Assembly (NCBI RefSeq): GCF_001428665.1
Contig: NZ_LMIJ01000046.1
Coordinates: 88,386-151,502, forward strand
Length of the DNA stretch: 63,117 bases
Direction: 5' to 3'
Source of the DNA: Acidovorax sp. Root219
GTDB taxonomy: Bacteria > Pseudomonadota > Gammaproteobacteria > Burkholderiales > Burkholderiaceae_C
The position numbers were made by a program, and so were the translations under genes. Positions 37,913 through 45,921 of the stretch are shown one piece after another; the stretch's first letter is position 1; the number at the start of each line of letters is the position of its first letter. The notes under the pieces were generated by a model that was not told where the DNA came from, did not search any database, and saw only the letters and a program-made list of their open reading frames with translations.

Positions 37913-38149
37913 ATGCCCAGCAACACACCCAAGCCCGGCTACAACCAGTATGGTTTGAAAGACGAAAGCGGCACACCCGGCCCAGCGTACGCCAACCGGC
38001 CCGGCGGAGAGCAGCCCGGGGTGGGGCCGGTGGATGCGGTAGACCCATCGGGGCATCGCTTGGGCGCCATTGAAGAGCATCCCAACCCCAAACCGGCATC
38101 GCGGCAGGGCACCGGCGTGACAGGCGAGACCGACGACAAGACGCGTTGA
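37913..38149 (+). CDS. Small hydrophilic hypothetical protein
   Basis: 78 aa, rich in Gly, Pro, Asn and charged residues (MPSNTPKPGYNQYGLKDESG) with almost no hydrophobic core, so probably disordered. An AGGAG lies 8 nt before the ATG. No domain is recognised. Its stop lies 12 nt before copy 2 of the dispersed repeat. Small disordered proteins of this kind are often stress-induced, but nothing here proves that. Confidence 0.55.
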   Translation: MPSNTPKPGYNQYGLKDESGTPGPAYANRPGGEQPGVGPVDAVDPSGHRLGAIEEHPNPKPASRQGTGVTGETDDKTR

Positions 38150-38161
38150 GAAACGGCTGAC

Positions 38162-38190
38162 AAAACTCTTCTGGCGTCGTTGCTGCGTCT
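38162..38190. repeat. Intergenic repeat, copy 2 (partial)
   Basis: 29 nt matching 36442-36470 with one mismatch (TC for TT in the middle). The right half of the palindrome is not conserved here, so this is a truncated copy. Confidence 0.65.
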
Positions 38191-38292
38191 GGCCGGACGA
38201 CTCCTGCTGCCTGCCTGCACCAGTTGCCGCTGAGAAGGGATGCGATGACACCTATAGAGGACTTTCTGAGATGCCGGCATCAAAGTCCAGGC

Positions 38293-38889
38293 TCAAGCTT
38301 TCACGTCGATGTGGTACATGCCCCAGGGGCACAGTGCAAAGCGTTCCTTCACGGGCTTGTCCTTGAAGGGGGCCACATTGTCGGCGTCGTACACCGCCCA
38401 CTGCGGCCCCAGGCCGCCGAGCGCCATGGGCTGGCCGTCGATGCGGGTGGCAACGATCATGCGGTACTGCGCGGCGTCGGCCAGGCTGATGGCAACGTTG
38501 TAACCATCCACCGCGCGCAGGCCCAGTTGCACATTGCTGCCGCGTGGCACGCCAGCGGCCTCGAGCACCGTGACCAGCAACGGGCCTTCGAGAGTGTGGG
38601 GCTTGCCGTCGTATTCGAGCGTGGGCTTGATGGTCACTGCGGGCAGGCGCTGCAGCGCGGCCGCGTCGAACGCGAAGGCCTTGCTGAACTGGATGCTGTG
38701 CTTGCCCATCATCTGGTCGATGACGGGGTCGAGCGCGCCGCGGTTGGTCTTGCCGACGGCGCCGCTCACCGTCAGCAAAACGGGTTGCGCATTGCCGGCT
38801 TTGTTGCCGGGGGCTGCGATGGCATTGGCAGCCGGCAGCATCACCCCTGCCAGGCCGACGCTGGCGACAAAATCACGCTTGTTGATCAT
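38293..38889 (-). CDS. Molybdopterin-binding-fold (SUOX-like) exported protein
   Basis: 198 aa from ATG 38889, with GGAG 9 nt upstream. N-terminal signal (MINKRDFVASVGLAGVMLPA) is twin-Arg-free but hydrophobic. The body resembles the oxidoreductase molybdopterin-binding domain (LLTVSGAVGKTN, LPAVTIKPTLEYDGKPHTLEGP, YNVAISLADAAQYRMIVATR). It lacks the Cys that binds molybdenum in sulfite oxidase, so it may bind a ligand rather than catalyse. Short stand-alone proteins of this type occur near signalling or redox genes; here no such partner is adjacent. Confidence 0.75.
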   Translation of the reverse strand: MINKRDFVASVGLAGVMLPAANAIAAPGNKAGNAQPVLLTVSGAVGKTNRGALDPVIDQMMGKHSIQFSKAFAFDAAALQRLPAVTIKPTLEYDGKPHTLEGPLLVTVLEAAGVPRGSNVQLGLRAVDGYNVAISLADAAQYRMIVATRIDGQPMALGGLGPQWAVYDADNVAPFKDKPVKERFALCPWGMYHIDVKA

Positions 38890-39055
38890 GATGGTTTTCT
38901 CCGAATGGTTGGTTGTTGGTATGGATCGCTGGTGCGGGGCCGTAGCGTGCGTTTGGCATGCGCTGGTGTCAAGCGGCAATTGGCCTGGCAGGGTCGTATG
39001 ATTTCTGCCAGCCGCACGATTCGCGCGCAAACTCTCACCGAGCAGGAACCCCGCC

Positions 39056-39724
39056 ATGCCGACCACCCTTGTCCAGCCCTTGTTGCGCCTTGCCCTGGCG
39101 GCACTGTTCGCAGCCCTGGCCCCGTTGGCCAGCGCTGCCAGTTTCGATTGCGCCAAGGCCCGCTCGGCCATGGAAAAGCTGATCTGCTCGGATGCCCCGC
39201 TCTCCGCGCTGGACGAGCAGCTCAACACTGCTTTCAAGGAGGCCATCACGCGCTCCAAAGCCCGGCCGCAGCTGGTGCAGTGGCAGCGCGAATGGCTCCA
39301 ATCCTATGAGGTCACGCAGTGCAAAAACGCCCGCTGCCTGGGCCAGGAGTTCGCAGGCCGCATTGCGCTGCTGCAGAGCGTTGCGCCCGCCACCGCAGCA
39401 AGCGCCAAGTGGAATGGCGCATACACCCGCTACCTCCAGGGCAAGCCCGACAAGGACAGCGCCAGCCTGGCCATCGTCGGCCTGCAGGACGGCAAGGCCT
39501 ACCTGGCGGGCGATGCCGTCTGGTATGGCCCCAACGCCGCCAACGGGCAGGTGAACGTGGGCGAGATACGGGGCGTGGGCACCCTGCGCAACGGGCTGCT
39601 GGCGTACGACGGTGATGGCTGCACGGCGACGCTGGCGTTGCAGCGCGGTGGACTGGCCGTGAAGGACGATGACGGCTGCGGCGGCATGCGCGTGACCTTT
39701 GTGGGCGAGTACCGGCGCAAGTAG
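39056..39724 (+). CDS. LprI-like N-terminal (DUF1311) exported protein
   Basis: 222 aa with signal peptide (cleavage near ASA-ASFD). Residues about 30-105 match the lysozyme-inhibitor LprI domain, with paired Cys (FDCAKARSAMEKLICSD and TQCKNARCLGQ) and the LDEQLNTAFKEA helix. The C-terminal about 100 residues, rich in Gly and beta strands with a Cys pair (DGDGCTATLALQ, DDDGCGGMRV), are unassigned. It is probably periplasmic. Proven lysozyme inhibition exists only for a few family members. Confidence 0.8.
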   Translation: MPTTLVQPLLRLALAALFAALAPLASAASFDCAKARSAMEKLICSDAPLSALDEQLNTAFKEAITRSKARPQLVQWQREWLQSYEVTQCKNARCLGQEFAGRIALLQSVAPATAASAKWNGAYTRYLQGKPDKDSASLAIVGLQDGKAYLAGDAVWYGPNAANGQVNVGEIRGVGTLRNGLLAYDGDGCTATLALQRGGLAVKDDDGCGGMRVTFVGEYRRK

Positions 39725-39745
39725 CGCCCGCGCCGGCCAGGCGGT

Positions 39746-40174
39746 CTACAGGCTTATTTCCACGTGGTCGATCTTCCACCCGTCCTCGTCAACCAGGCGC
39801 ACCTTTTGGCTCTCTGGCGATGTGGAAGTGCTGCCGCACACGTCCGTCTGCCGGTAGGTGAGCTCGGCCACGTTGCCAGACACGCTCTGCCCAGCCAGCT
39901 CGATCTTCTTGCACCGCGCGAGTGTCTGGGACATGTCCAGATAGACGCGTGCTACATCGTCGCGCGTCTTTCCCATCATCTTCATCATCGCGGGAATCTT
40001 CTGCTCTACATCGGCGCGCTTCCTGGCGGAATAGAAATGGGCTTCTTCCTCCAGGGTGGCAATGCCGCTGGCCGACTTCTGGTAGTAGCGCTCATAGAAA
40101 ACGTCGGGTGCCTCCTGCTTCTGGCAGCCTGCAAGCACGATGAGCAGCAATGCCAATCCATATCCACGGCGCAT
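39746..40174 (-). CDS. Putative lipoprotein
   Basis: 142 aa from ATG 40174, with GGAGAGG 8 nt upstream. N-terminus MRRGYGLALLLIVLAGCQKQ is a lipobox (LAGC), so Cys17 would be lipidated. The mature part is charged and helical, then beta (LAELTYRQTDVCGSTSTSPE and VRLVDEDGWKIDHVEISL), similar in layout to DUF4878-like small lipoproteins. No family is asserted. It is convergent with the LprI-like gene. Confidence 0.65.
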   Translation of the reverse strand: MRRGYGLALLLIVLAGCQKQEAPDVFYERYYQKSASGIATLEEEAHFYSARKRADVEQKIPAMMKMMGKTRDDVARVYLDMSQTLARCKKIELAGQSVSGNVAELTYRQTDVCGSTSTSPESQKVRLVDEDGWKIDHVEISL

Positions 40175-40359
40175 GGGATCCCCTCTCCTGCCTTGTGATC
40201 GCGGCATTGTGCAGGCCGCTGGCACCGGATGGCACATGCCACGGCGATGCAGCAGGAAATTTGTCGCCTGCATCCGACATAGCGCACACGGCCCGCGCCA
40301 CGATGGAACCGGATGTTGCCGCACAATCCAACAAACCACCCTTCGCAACCCCTGCCCCC

Positions 40360-41118
40360 ATGCCCGCCCAACTCCCCTGGCTGGAACCCCATGACCCCTT
40401 CCCTCACCCGGCCAGTGCCTGGGGCCCCCGCGATCCGGCGCCGGGCCTGCTGGCCGCCGGTGGAGCGCTGGATGTGGAGCACCTGCGGGCGGCCTATGGG
40501 CAGGGCACCTTCCCTTGGTTCAGCGAGGGCCAGCCCATTCTGTGGTGGGCGCCCGACCCGCGCATGGTGCTGCCGGTGGCCGAGTTCCGGCTGCACCGCT
40601 CGCTGCGCAAGACGCTGCAGAAATTTGCCGCCGCCAGCAGCCACTGCGAGGTGCGCGTGGACACGGCCTTTGGCCAGGTGATACGCGCCTGCTCATCGAC
40701 CCCACGCGAGGGGCAGGCGGGCACCTGGATCGTGCCGGACATGGTGCGCGCCTACGAGGCGCTGCACGCGGCGGGCTCGGCCCACAGCGTGGAGACCTGG
40801 GTGGATGGGCAACTGGTAGGCGGCCTGTACTGCGTGGCGCTGGGGCGGGCGGTGTTTGGCGAGTCGATGTTTGCGCATGCGACCGATGCCTCGAAGATCG
40901 CGCTGGCGGCGCTGGTGGCACTTTGCCGTGTGCAGGGCGTGGCGCTGATCGACTGCCAGCAGAACACGCGCCACTTGGCGTCGCTGGGGGCGCGCGAGAT
41001 CCCGCGCGAGCAGTTCCTGCGCAAGATCGCCGTGGCGCAAGACCTGCCGGGCGGCGCGTGGACTTTCGAGCCCGTATACTGGAATCAACTGCTGGCCCAC
41101 CCCACGCCCATGGCATGA
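40360..41118 (+). CDS. aat: Leucyl/phenylalanyl-tRNA--protein transferase
   Basis: 252 aa from MPAQLPWLEPHDPFPHPASA; longer frames are rejected because the family starts here. Conserved motifs are GLLAAGGAL, GTFPWFSEGQPILWWAPDPR, HSVETWVDGQLVGGLYCVAL and FGESMFAHATDASKIAL. It adds Leu or Phe to N-terminal Lys/Arg of proteins so that ClpS-ClpAP degrades them (N-degron pathway). It overlaps bpt by 4 nt (ATGA). No clpS/clpA genes are in the window. Confidence 0.95.
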   Translation: MPAQLPWLEPHDPFPHPASAWGPRDPAPGLLAAGGALDVEHLRAAYGQGTFPWFSEGQPILWWAPDPRMVLPVAEFRLHRSLRKTLQKFAAASSHCEVRVDTAFGQVIRACSSTPREGQAGTWIVPDMVRAYEALHAAGSAHSVETWVDGQLVGGLYCVALGRAVFGESMFAHATDASKIALAALVALCRVQGVALIDCQQNTRHLASLGAREIPREQFLRKIAVAQDLPGGAWTFEPVYWNQLLAHPTPMA

Positions 41119-41900
41119 CGCAACTCAACGACCTGCCGCTGCAGACCCTGCAGTTCTATGCGACAGCGCCCTACCCGTGCAGCTACCTGCCGGACAGGCA
41201 GGCGCGGTCGCAGGTCGCCACGCCCAGCCACCTGATCCAGAGCGATGTGTACTCGGGCCTGGTGGCCACGGGTTTCCGGCGCAGCGGCATGTTCACCTAC
41301 CGCCCCTATTGCGATGGCTGCCAGGCCTGCACCCCGCTGCGCGTGCGCGCCAGCGAGTTTCGCCCCGACCGCAGCCAGCGCCGCTCGGCGGTGCAACACG
41401 GCGCGCTGCAGGCGCGTGTGCTGCGCCTGTGCTTCGTGCCCGAGCACTACCAGCTGTACCTGCGCTACCAGAACGGCCGCCACGCGGGTGGCGGTATGGA
41501 CCAGGACAGCATCGACCAGTACACCCAGTTTTTGCTGCAAAGCCGCGTCAACTCGCGGCTGGTGGAGTTCCGCGAGGTGGATGCCGCCACCGGCGAACCC
41601 GGCGCGCTGAAGATGGTGTCCATACTCGACGTGCTCAACGACGGCCTGTCGGCCGTGTACACCTTCTACGAACCCGAAGCACGTGCCAGCTACGGCACCT
41701 ACAACGTGGTCTGGCAGATCGAGCAGGCACGCGCCATGGGCCTGCCCTATGTGTACCTGGGCTACTGGATCGCCGCGAGCCCGAAGATGAACTACAAGGC
41801 GCGCTTTCTGCCGCACGAGATCCGCCAGGACAATGTGTGGCACTGCGTTGACCGCAGTCACGCAGGTGGCACCCCGGGCGGGGCCGCCCAGGGCACCTGA
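41115..41900 (+). CDS. bpt: Aspartate/glutamate leucyltransferase (bacterial arginyltransferase-like)
   Basis: 261 aa. The N-terminal Cys cluster is visible as YPCSYLPDRQARSQV and CDGCQACTPLRVRASEF; the C-terminal ATE domain has VYTFYEPEARASYGTYNVVW and YLGYWIAASPKMNYKARFLP. It transfers Leu to N-terminal Asp/Glu of proteins, the second branch of the bacterial N-degron pathway. Its ATG lies inside the aat stop (ATGA), so the two transferases are translationally coupled. Confidence 0.95.
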   Translation: MTQLNDLPLQTLQFYATAPYPCSYLPDRQARSQVATPSHLIQSDVYSGLVATGFRRSGMFTYRPYCDGCQACTPLRVRASEFRPDRSQRRSAVQHGALQARVLRLCFVPEHYQLYLRYQNGRHAGGGMDQDSIDQYTQFLLQSRVNSRLVEFREVDAATGEPGALKMVSILDVLNDGLSAVYTFYEPEARASYGTYNVVWQIEQARAMGLPYVYLGYWIAASPKMNYKARFLPHEIRQDNVWHCVDRSHAGGTPGGAAQGT

Positions 41901-41992
41901 TGGTGCCATTGCATTTCACAAGGTAAGATGCAGCGATCAGAGGATGTTGTGGATATCCCTTACTCCACACCGTTCCCGCATTCCTGCAGCCC

Positions 41993-42838
41993 ATGAAAAA
42001 AATCGACCCTGGTATCCCGATCAAACCCAGCGTCCAGGTACTGGAGCGCATGTTCACGCTGATCGACGTGCTCGCATCGCGTGAGGACGCCATCTCGCTC
42101 AAGGAAATCAGCGAGAAGACGGGTCTGCATCCCTCCACCACGCACCGCATCCTGAACGACCTGACCATCGGCCGCTTTGTGGACCGGCCCGAGTCGGGCA
42201 GCTACCGGCTGGGCATGCGCCTGCTGGAGCTCGGTAACCTGGTGAAGGCGCGCCTGAGCGTGCGCGATGCGGCGCTGGCCCCCATGCGCAACCTGCACAA
42301 GCTGATCCAGCAGCCGGTGAACCTGAGCATGCGCCAGGGCGACGAGATCGTGTATGTGGAGCGCGCCTACAGCGAGCGCTCGGGCATGCAGGTGGTGCGC
42401 GCCATCGGCGGCCGTGCGCCGCTGCACCTGACCTCCACCGGCAAGCTCTTCCTGGCGCTGGACGACCCGCAGCGCGTGCGCGCCTATGCCACCCGCACCG
42501 GGCTGGCCGGCCACACCCGCAACAGCATCACCCAGTTGCCCGTGCTGGAGCGCGAGCTGGCCAAGGCGCGCCAGTACGGCATTGCCCGCGACAACGAGGA
42601 GCTGGAACTGGGCGTGCGCTGCATGGCCGCCGGCGTGTACGACGACCAGGCCAAGCTGGTGGCCGGCCTGTCCATCTCGGCCCCGGCCGACCGGCTGGAC
42701 GAGGGCTGGATGGCCAAGCTGCAGGCCACGGCGCAGGAGATCTCGCTGGCGCTGGGTTACGTGCAGGCCAAGGCGCCTACGCCCGCCCTGTCCTCATCGC
42801 TGCACGGCAGCGACATGGCGCACACGCCCGCCGACTGA
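41993..42838 (+). CDS. IclR-family transcriptional regulator
   Basis: 281 aa. N-terminal winged helix (SVQVLERMFTLIDVLAS, LKEISEKTGLHPSTTHRILN) then the IclR effector domain (MRLLELGNLVKARLSVRDAA, APLHLTSTGKLFLAL, DNEELELGVRCMAAGVYDDQ). These regulators sense aromatic or carboxylic acids. It stands alone with a shared bidirectional terminator downstream; the target genes are not obvious. SD before the ATG is weak. Confidence 0.9.
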   Translation: MKKIDPGIPIKPSVQVLERMFTLIDVLASREDAISLKEISEKTGLHPSTTHRILNDLTIGRFVDRPESGSYRLGMRLLELGNLVKARLSVRDAALAPMRNLHKLIQQPVNLSMRQGDEIVYVERAYSERSGMQVVRAIGGRAPLHLTSTGKLFLALDDPQRVRAYATRTGLAGHTRNSITQLPVLERELAKARQYGIARDNEELELGVRCMAAGVYDDQAKLVAGLSISAPADRLDEGWMAKLQATAQEISLALGYVQAKAPTPALSSSLHGSDMAHTPAD

Positions 42839-42874
42839 CAGCTGCGGTCAACGCGGCTGGACACCAGGCAAAAA

Positions 42875-42907
42875 CAAAACCCCGGGGCTCGCGCCACCGG
42901 GGTTTTG
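42875..42907. terminator. Bidirectional terminator between the IclR gene and pbpG
   Basis: CAAAACCCCGG (42875-42885), 11-nt loop, CCGGGGTTTTG (42897-42907): a perfect 11-bp stem with U-rich ends on both strands, between convergent genes. Confidence 0.85.
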
Positions 42908-42971
42908 TTTTGTCGGGAGTTTTGCCTGGCTGCCTGCCAACCGGTCAAGGCATGGGGCCGGCAGCGCCTCT

Positions 42972-44027
42972 TCAGCCGTTGGTGTTGCCGTGGACGACAG
43001 TCTTCACGGGGCTGATGGCGGCGGGCATGGATTCGACCCAGTGGCGCACGCGCTCGGCGTCACCCAGGCGGCTGAACTTGCCGGCCGAGTCCAGGAACAC
43101 CATGATGACCTTGCGGCCGGCGAACTGGGCCTGCATCACCAGGCAGCGCCCGGCTTCGGAGATGTAGCCGGTCTTTTGCAGGCCGATGTCCCAGGTGGGG
43201 TTCTTCACCAGGCCGTTGGTGTTGTTGAATTGCAGGGTGCGCGCGCCCAGGGCCAGCTCGTAGCCGGGCGAGGTGGACAGCTCGCGCATGACAGGGTCGC
43301 CATGGGCCACGTTGACCAGCGTGGCCAGGTCGCGGGCGCTGCTCTGGTTGCGGCTGGACAGGCCCGTGGGCTCGACGTACTTGGTGTCGGTCATGCCCAG
43401 CAGGCGCGCCTTGGCGTTCATCTGCGCCACGAACACGTCCAGGCCACCGGGGAAGGTGCGGCCCAGGGCGTGGGCGGCGCGGTTCTCGCTGGACATCAGG
43501 GCCAGGTGCAGCATTTCGCCGCGGGTCATGGTGGAACCGACGGTCAGGCGCGAGCGGCTGCCTTTTTCGGTATCGACATCATCCTGGGTGATGGTCAGCT
43601 GCTCATCCATGGGCAGCTTGGCCTGGGAGATGATGAGGCCGGTCATGAGCTTGGTGAGCGATGCGATCGGCAGAACGGCGTGGTCGTTCTTGCTGAGCAG
43701 CACTTCATGGGTGTCCTGGTCGATCACCAGGGCCACGCTGGACTTGAGGTCCAGGGGGTCATTGACTTCGTGCAGGCCGGCCAGTTGGCCAAACGATGGC
43801 TTGGCGGGGATGAAGGCCACGCGGGTGGCGGCCCTGGAGGTCTTGGCCGAGACGCGCACCGGCTTGGCGGCAACGGCGGCCTTGCGCGGGCCAGCGGACT
43901 TCTTGGCGGTGGCGGATGCCACCTGCTTCTTGGCGGGCGCCTTCTTGCGCTCGTTGGCATGCGCCATGGGCGACGCAAGCGCCGCACTCACAACAACAAA
44001 GCCCAGAAGCTGGAAAAAACGGTTCAT
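42972..44027 (-). CDS. pbpG: D-alanyl-D-alanine endopeptidase (PBP7-like)
   Basis: 351 aa from ATG 44027, start of a signal peptide (cleavage near AHA-NE). Residues about 27-75 are a Lys/Ala-rich segment unlike the usual PBP7 N-terminus. The serine-peptidase set is complete: SLTK (Ser123, Lys126), SSEN, and KTG in KTGYISEAG. It cleaves D-Ala-meso-DAP crosslinks in peptidoglycan. It is somewhat longer than E. coli PbpG because of the basic N-terminal extension. Its promoter lies inside the leuA terminator. Confidence 0.92.
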   Translation of the reverse strand: MNRFFQLLGFVVVSAALASPMAHANERKKAPAKKQVASATAKKSAGPRKAAVAAKPVRVSAKTSRAATRVAFIPAKPSFGQLAGLHEVNDPLDLKSSVALVIDQDTHEVLLSKNDHAVLPIASLTKLMTGLIISQAKLPMDEQLTITQDDVDTEKGSRSRLTVGSTMTRGEMLHLALMSSENRAAHALGRTFPGGLDVFVAQMNAKARLLGMTDTKYVEPTGLSSRNQSSARDLATLVNVAHGDPVMRELSTSPGYELALGARTLQFNNTNGLVKNPTWDIGLQKTGYISEAGRCLVMQAQFAGRKVIMVFLDSAGKFSRLGDAERVRHWVESMPAAISPVKTVVHGNTNG

Positions 44028-44083
44028 TGCGGTGCTGCGGCCATGGTGCATCAAAGTGCTCCAAAGGGTAAGAAGTGTGGGCC

Positions 44084-44112
44084 AGTGTACAGAATCAAAA
44101 AAAGTCGCGCAA
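44084..44112 (-). promoter_or_regulatory. pbpG promoter whose -35 lies in the leuA terminator stem
   Basis: On the minus strand TTGCGC (complement of 44107-44112), 17 bp and TACACT (complement of 44084-44089). The -35 is part of the terminator hairpin at 44101-44134. Confidence 0.5.
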
Positions 44113-44134
44113 GATCAAGACCTTGCGCGACTTT
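44097..44134 (-). terminator. Terminator of leuA
   Basis: A perfect 13-bp stem (44101-44113 with 44122-44134), 8-nt loop, followed on the minus strand by seven T (complement of 44097-44103). Located 33 nt after the leuA stop. Confidence 0.93.
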
Positions 44135-44166
44135 CCAAGAAAGTGAATGAATTATAAATTCAACAC

Positions 44167-45705
44167 TTATCCCTGTGCAGCCACCCGGTCAGCTTTACTT
44201 TGTAATTTGTTCAACGCGCTGAGGTAGGCCTTGGCTGACGCGACCACGATATCGGGGTCAGCGCCCACTCCGTTGACCACGCGGCCGCTGTTCTGCAGGC
44301 GCACGGTGACCTCGCCCTGGCTCTCGGTGGAGCCGCTGATGGCGTTGACGGAATACAACACCATCTCGGCACCGCTCTTGACGTGGGACTCGATGGCCTT
44401 CAAGGATGCATCCACCGGGCCATTGCCTTCGGACTCGCCGCGCACTTCGTGGCCGTCCACCGTGAAGACGATGCGCGCACGGGGGTGCTCGCCGGTTTCG
44501 CTTTGCTGGAACAGCGAGACAAAGCCGTACTGCTCCTTCTCGGCGGTCACGCTTTCGTCGCTGACCAGGGCCAGGATGTCCTCGTCGAAGATCTCGCTCT
44601 TGCGGTCGGCCAGCTCCTTGAAGCGGGTGAAGGCACTGTTGACCTCGGTCTCGCTCTCCAGGCTCACGCCCAGCTCCTGCAGGCGCTGCTTGAAGGCGTT
44701 GCGGCCGCTGAGCTTGCCCAGCACGATCTTGTTGGCGCTCCAGCCCACGTCTTCGGCGCGCATGATCTCGTAGGTGTCGCGTGCCTTGAGCACGCCGTCC
44801 TGGTGAATGCCGCTGGCGTGGGCGAAGGCATTGGCGCCGACCACGGCCTTGTTGGGCTGCACCACGAAGCCGGTGGTCTGGCTGACCATGCGGCTGGCCG
44901 CCACGATGTGCTTGGCGTCGATGTTCAGGTCCAGGTCGAAGTAGTCGCGGCGTGTCTTGATGGCCATGACGACTTCTTCGAGCGAGCAGTTGCCGGCGCG
45001 CTCACCCAGGCCGTTGATGGTGCATTCCACCTGGCGGGCACCGCCGATCTTCACGCCGGCCAGGGAGTTGGCCACGGCCATGCCCAGGTCGTTGTGGCAG
45101 TGCACGGACCAGATGGCCTTGTCGCTGTTGGGAATGCGCTCGCGCAGCGTCTTGATGAAGTTGCCGTACAGCTCGGGGATGGCGTAGCCCACGGTGTCGG
45201 GCACGTTGATGGTGGTGGCACCCTCGGCGATCACGGCTTCGAGCACGCGGCACAAAAAGTCCGGGTCGCTGCGGTAGCCGTCTTCGGGGCTGAACTCGAT
45301 GTCGGCCACCAGGTTGCGGGCAAACCGCACCGACTGGCGCGCCTGCTCGAGCACCTGCTCGGGCGTCATGCGCAGCTTCTTTTCCATGTGCAGCGCCGAG
45401 GTGGCGATGAACGTGTGGATGCGCGCGCTGTTGGCTTCCTTGAGCGCTTCGGCCGCGCGCGAGATGTCACGGTCGTTGGCGCGCGAGAGCGAGCAGATGG
45501 TCGAGTCCTTGATGGCGTGGGCAATGGCCTGCACAGCCTCGAAGTCGCCATTGGAGCTGGCCGCAAAACCCGCTTCGATCACGTCCACCTTCAGGCGCTC
45601 GAGCTGGCGTGCGATGCGCAGCTTCTCGTCCTTGGTCATGGAGGCGCCGGGCGATTGCTCGCCGTCGCGCAAGGTGGTGTCGAAAATGATGAGTTTGTCG
45701 GCCAT
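44167..45705 (-). CDS. leuA: 2-isopropylmalate synthase
   Basis: 512 aa from MADKLIIFDTTLRDGEQSPG, with AGGAG 7 nt upstream. The HMGL-like TIM barrel (residues about 1-270) has the metal-binding FDTTLRDGEQSP and GMAVANSLAG with HCHNDLG; the C-terminal LeuA dimer domain (about 390-505) is the leucine-feedback domain. It catalyses the first committed step of leucine synthesis from 2-oxoisovalerate and acetyl-CoA. Leader peptide plus attenuator hairpin precede it. Confidence 0.96.
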   Translation of the reverse strand: MADKLIIFDTTLRDGEQSPGASMTKDEKLRIARQLERLKVDVIEAGFAASSNGDFEAVQAIAHAIKDSTICSLSRANDRDISRAAEALKEANSARIHTFIATSALHMEKKLRMTPEQVLEQARQSVRFARNLVADIEFSPEDGYRSDPDFLCRVLEAVIAEGATTINVPDTVGYAIPELYGNFIKTLRERIPNSDKAIWSVHCHNDLGMAVANSLAGVKIGGARQVECTINGLGERAGNCSLEEVVMAIKTRRDYFDLDLNIDAKHIVAASRMVSQTTGFVVQPNKAVVGANAFAHASGIHQDGVLKARDTYEIMRAEDVGWSANKIVLGKLSGRNAFKQRLQELGVSLESETEVNSAFTRFKELADRKSEIFDEDILALVSDESVTAEKEQYGFVSLFQQSETGEHPRARIVFTVDGHEVRGESEGNGPVDASLKAIESHVKSGAEMVLYSVNAISGSTESQGEVTVRLQNSGRVVNGVGADPDIVVASAKAYLSALNKLQSKADRVAAQG

Positions 45706-45766
45706 GGGGTTCTCCTGGTATTGATGGTGGGGTGGTCCGCAACGCTGAATTCTGGCGCCCAAAGCA

Positions 45767-45797
45767 AAAGGCCCGTTGCGGGTGCATACGGGCCTTT
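45767..45797 (-). terminator. leuA attenuator (terminator) hairpin
   Basis: On the minus strand AAAGGCCCGT pairs with ACGGGCCTTT around an 11-nt loop, followed by TTGCTTT. It lies between the leader peptide stop and leuA, 62 nt before the leuA start, as in leucine attenuators. Confidence 0.75.
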
Positions 45798-45820
45798 GTG
45801 GAAAACGTGTGCGCGTGCGC

Positions 45821-45877
45821 CTACCGTCTCCGCCCGTGGGGAGCTAGCAGTAGGATTGCAATGGCCAACGTGTTCAT
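45821..45877 (-). CDS. leuL: leuA leader peptide (18 aa)
   Basis: Reads MNTLAIAILLLAPHGRRR and stops with TAG. Four of the 18 residues are Leu, with codons TTG, CTA, CTG and CTA; CTA is rare in this GC-rich genome, so stalling on leucine starvation would be sensitive. The attenuator hairpin follows 24 nt later. Ribosome stalling on the Leu run would be expected to favour an antiterminator. Too short for usual gene callers. Confidence 0.75.
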   Translation of the reverse strand: MNTLAIAILLLAPHGRRR

Positions 45878-45921
45878 GCCGTGCAATGTAGCACAAGTGC
45901 AGCCAATGCGGCGCGCTGCCG

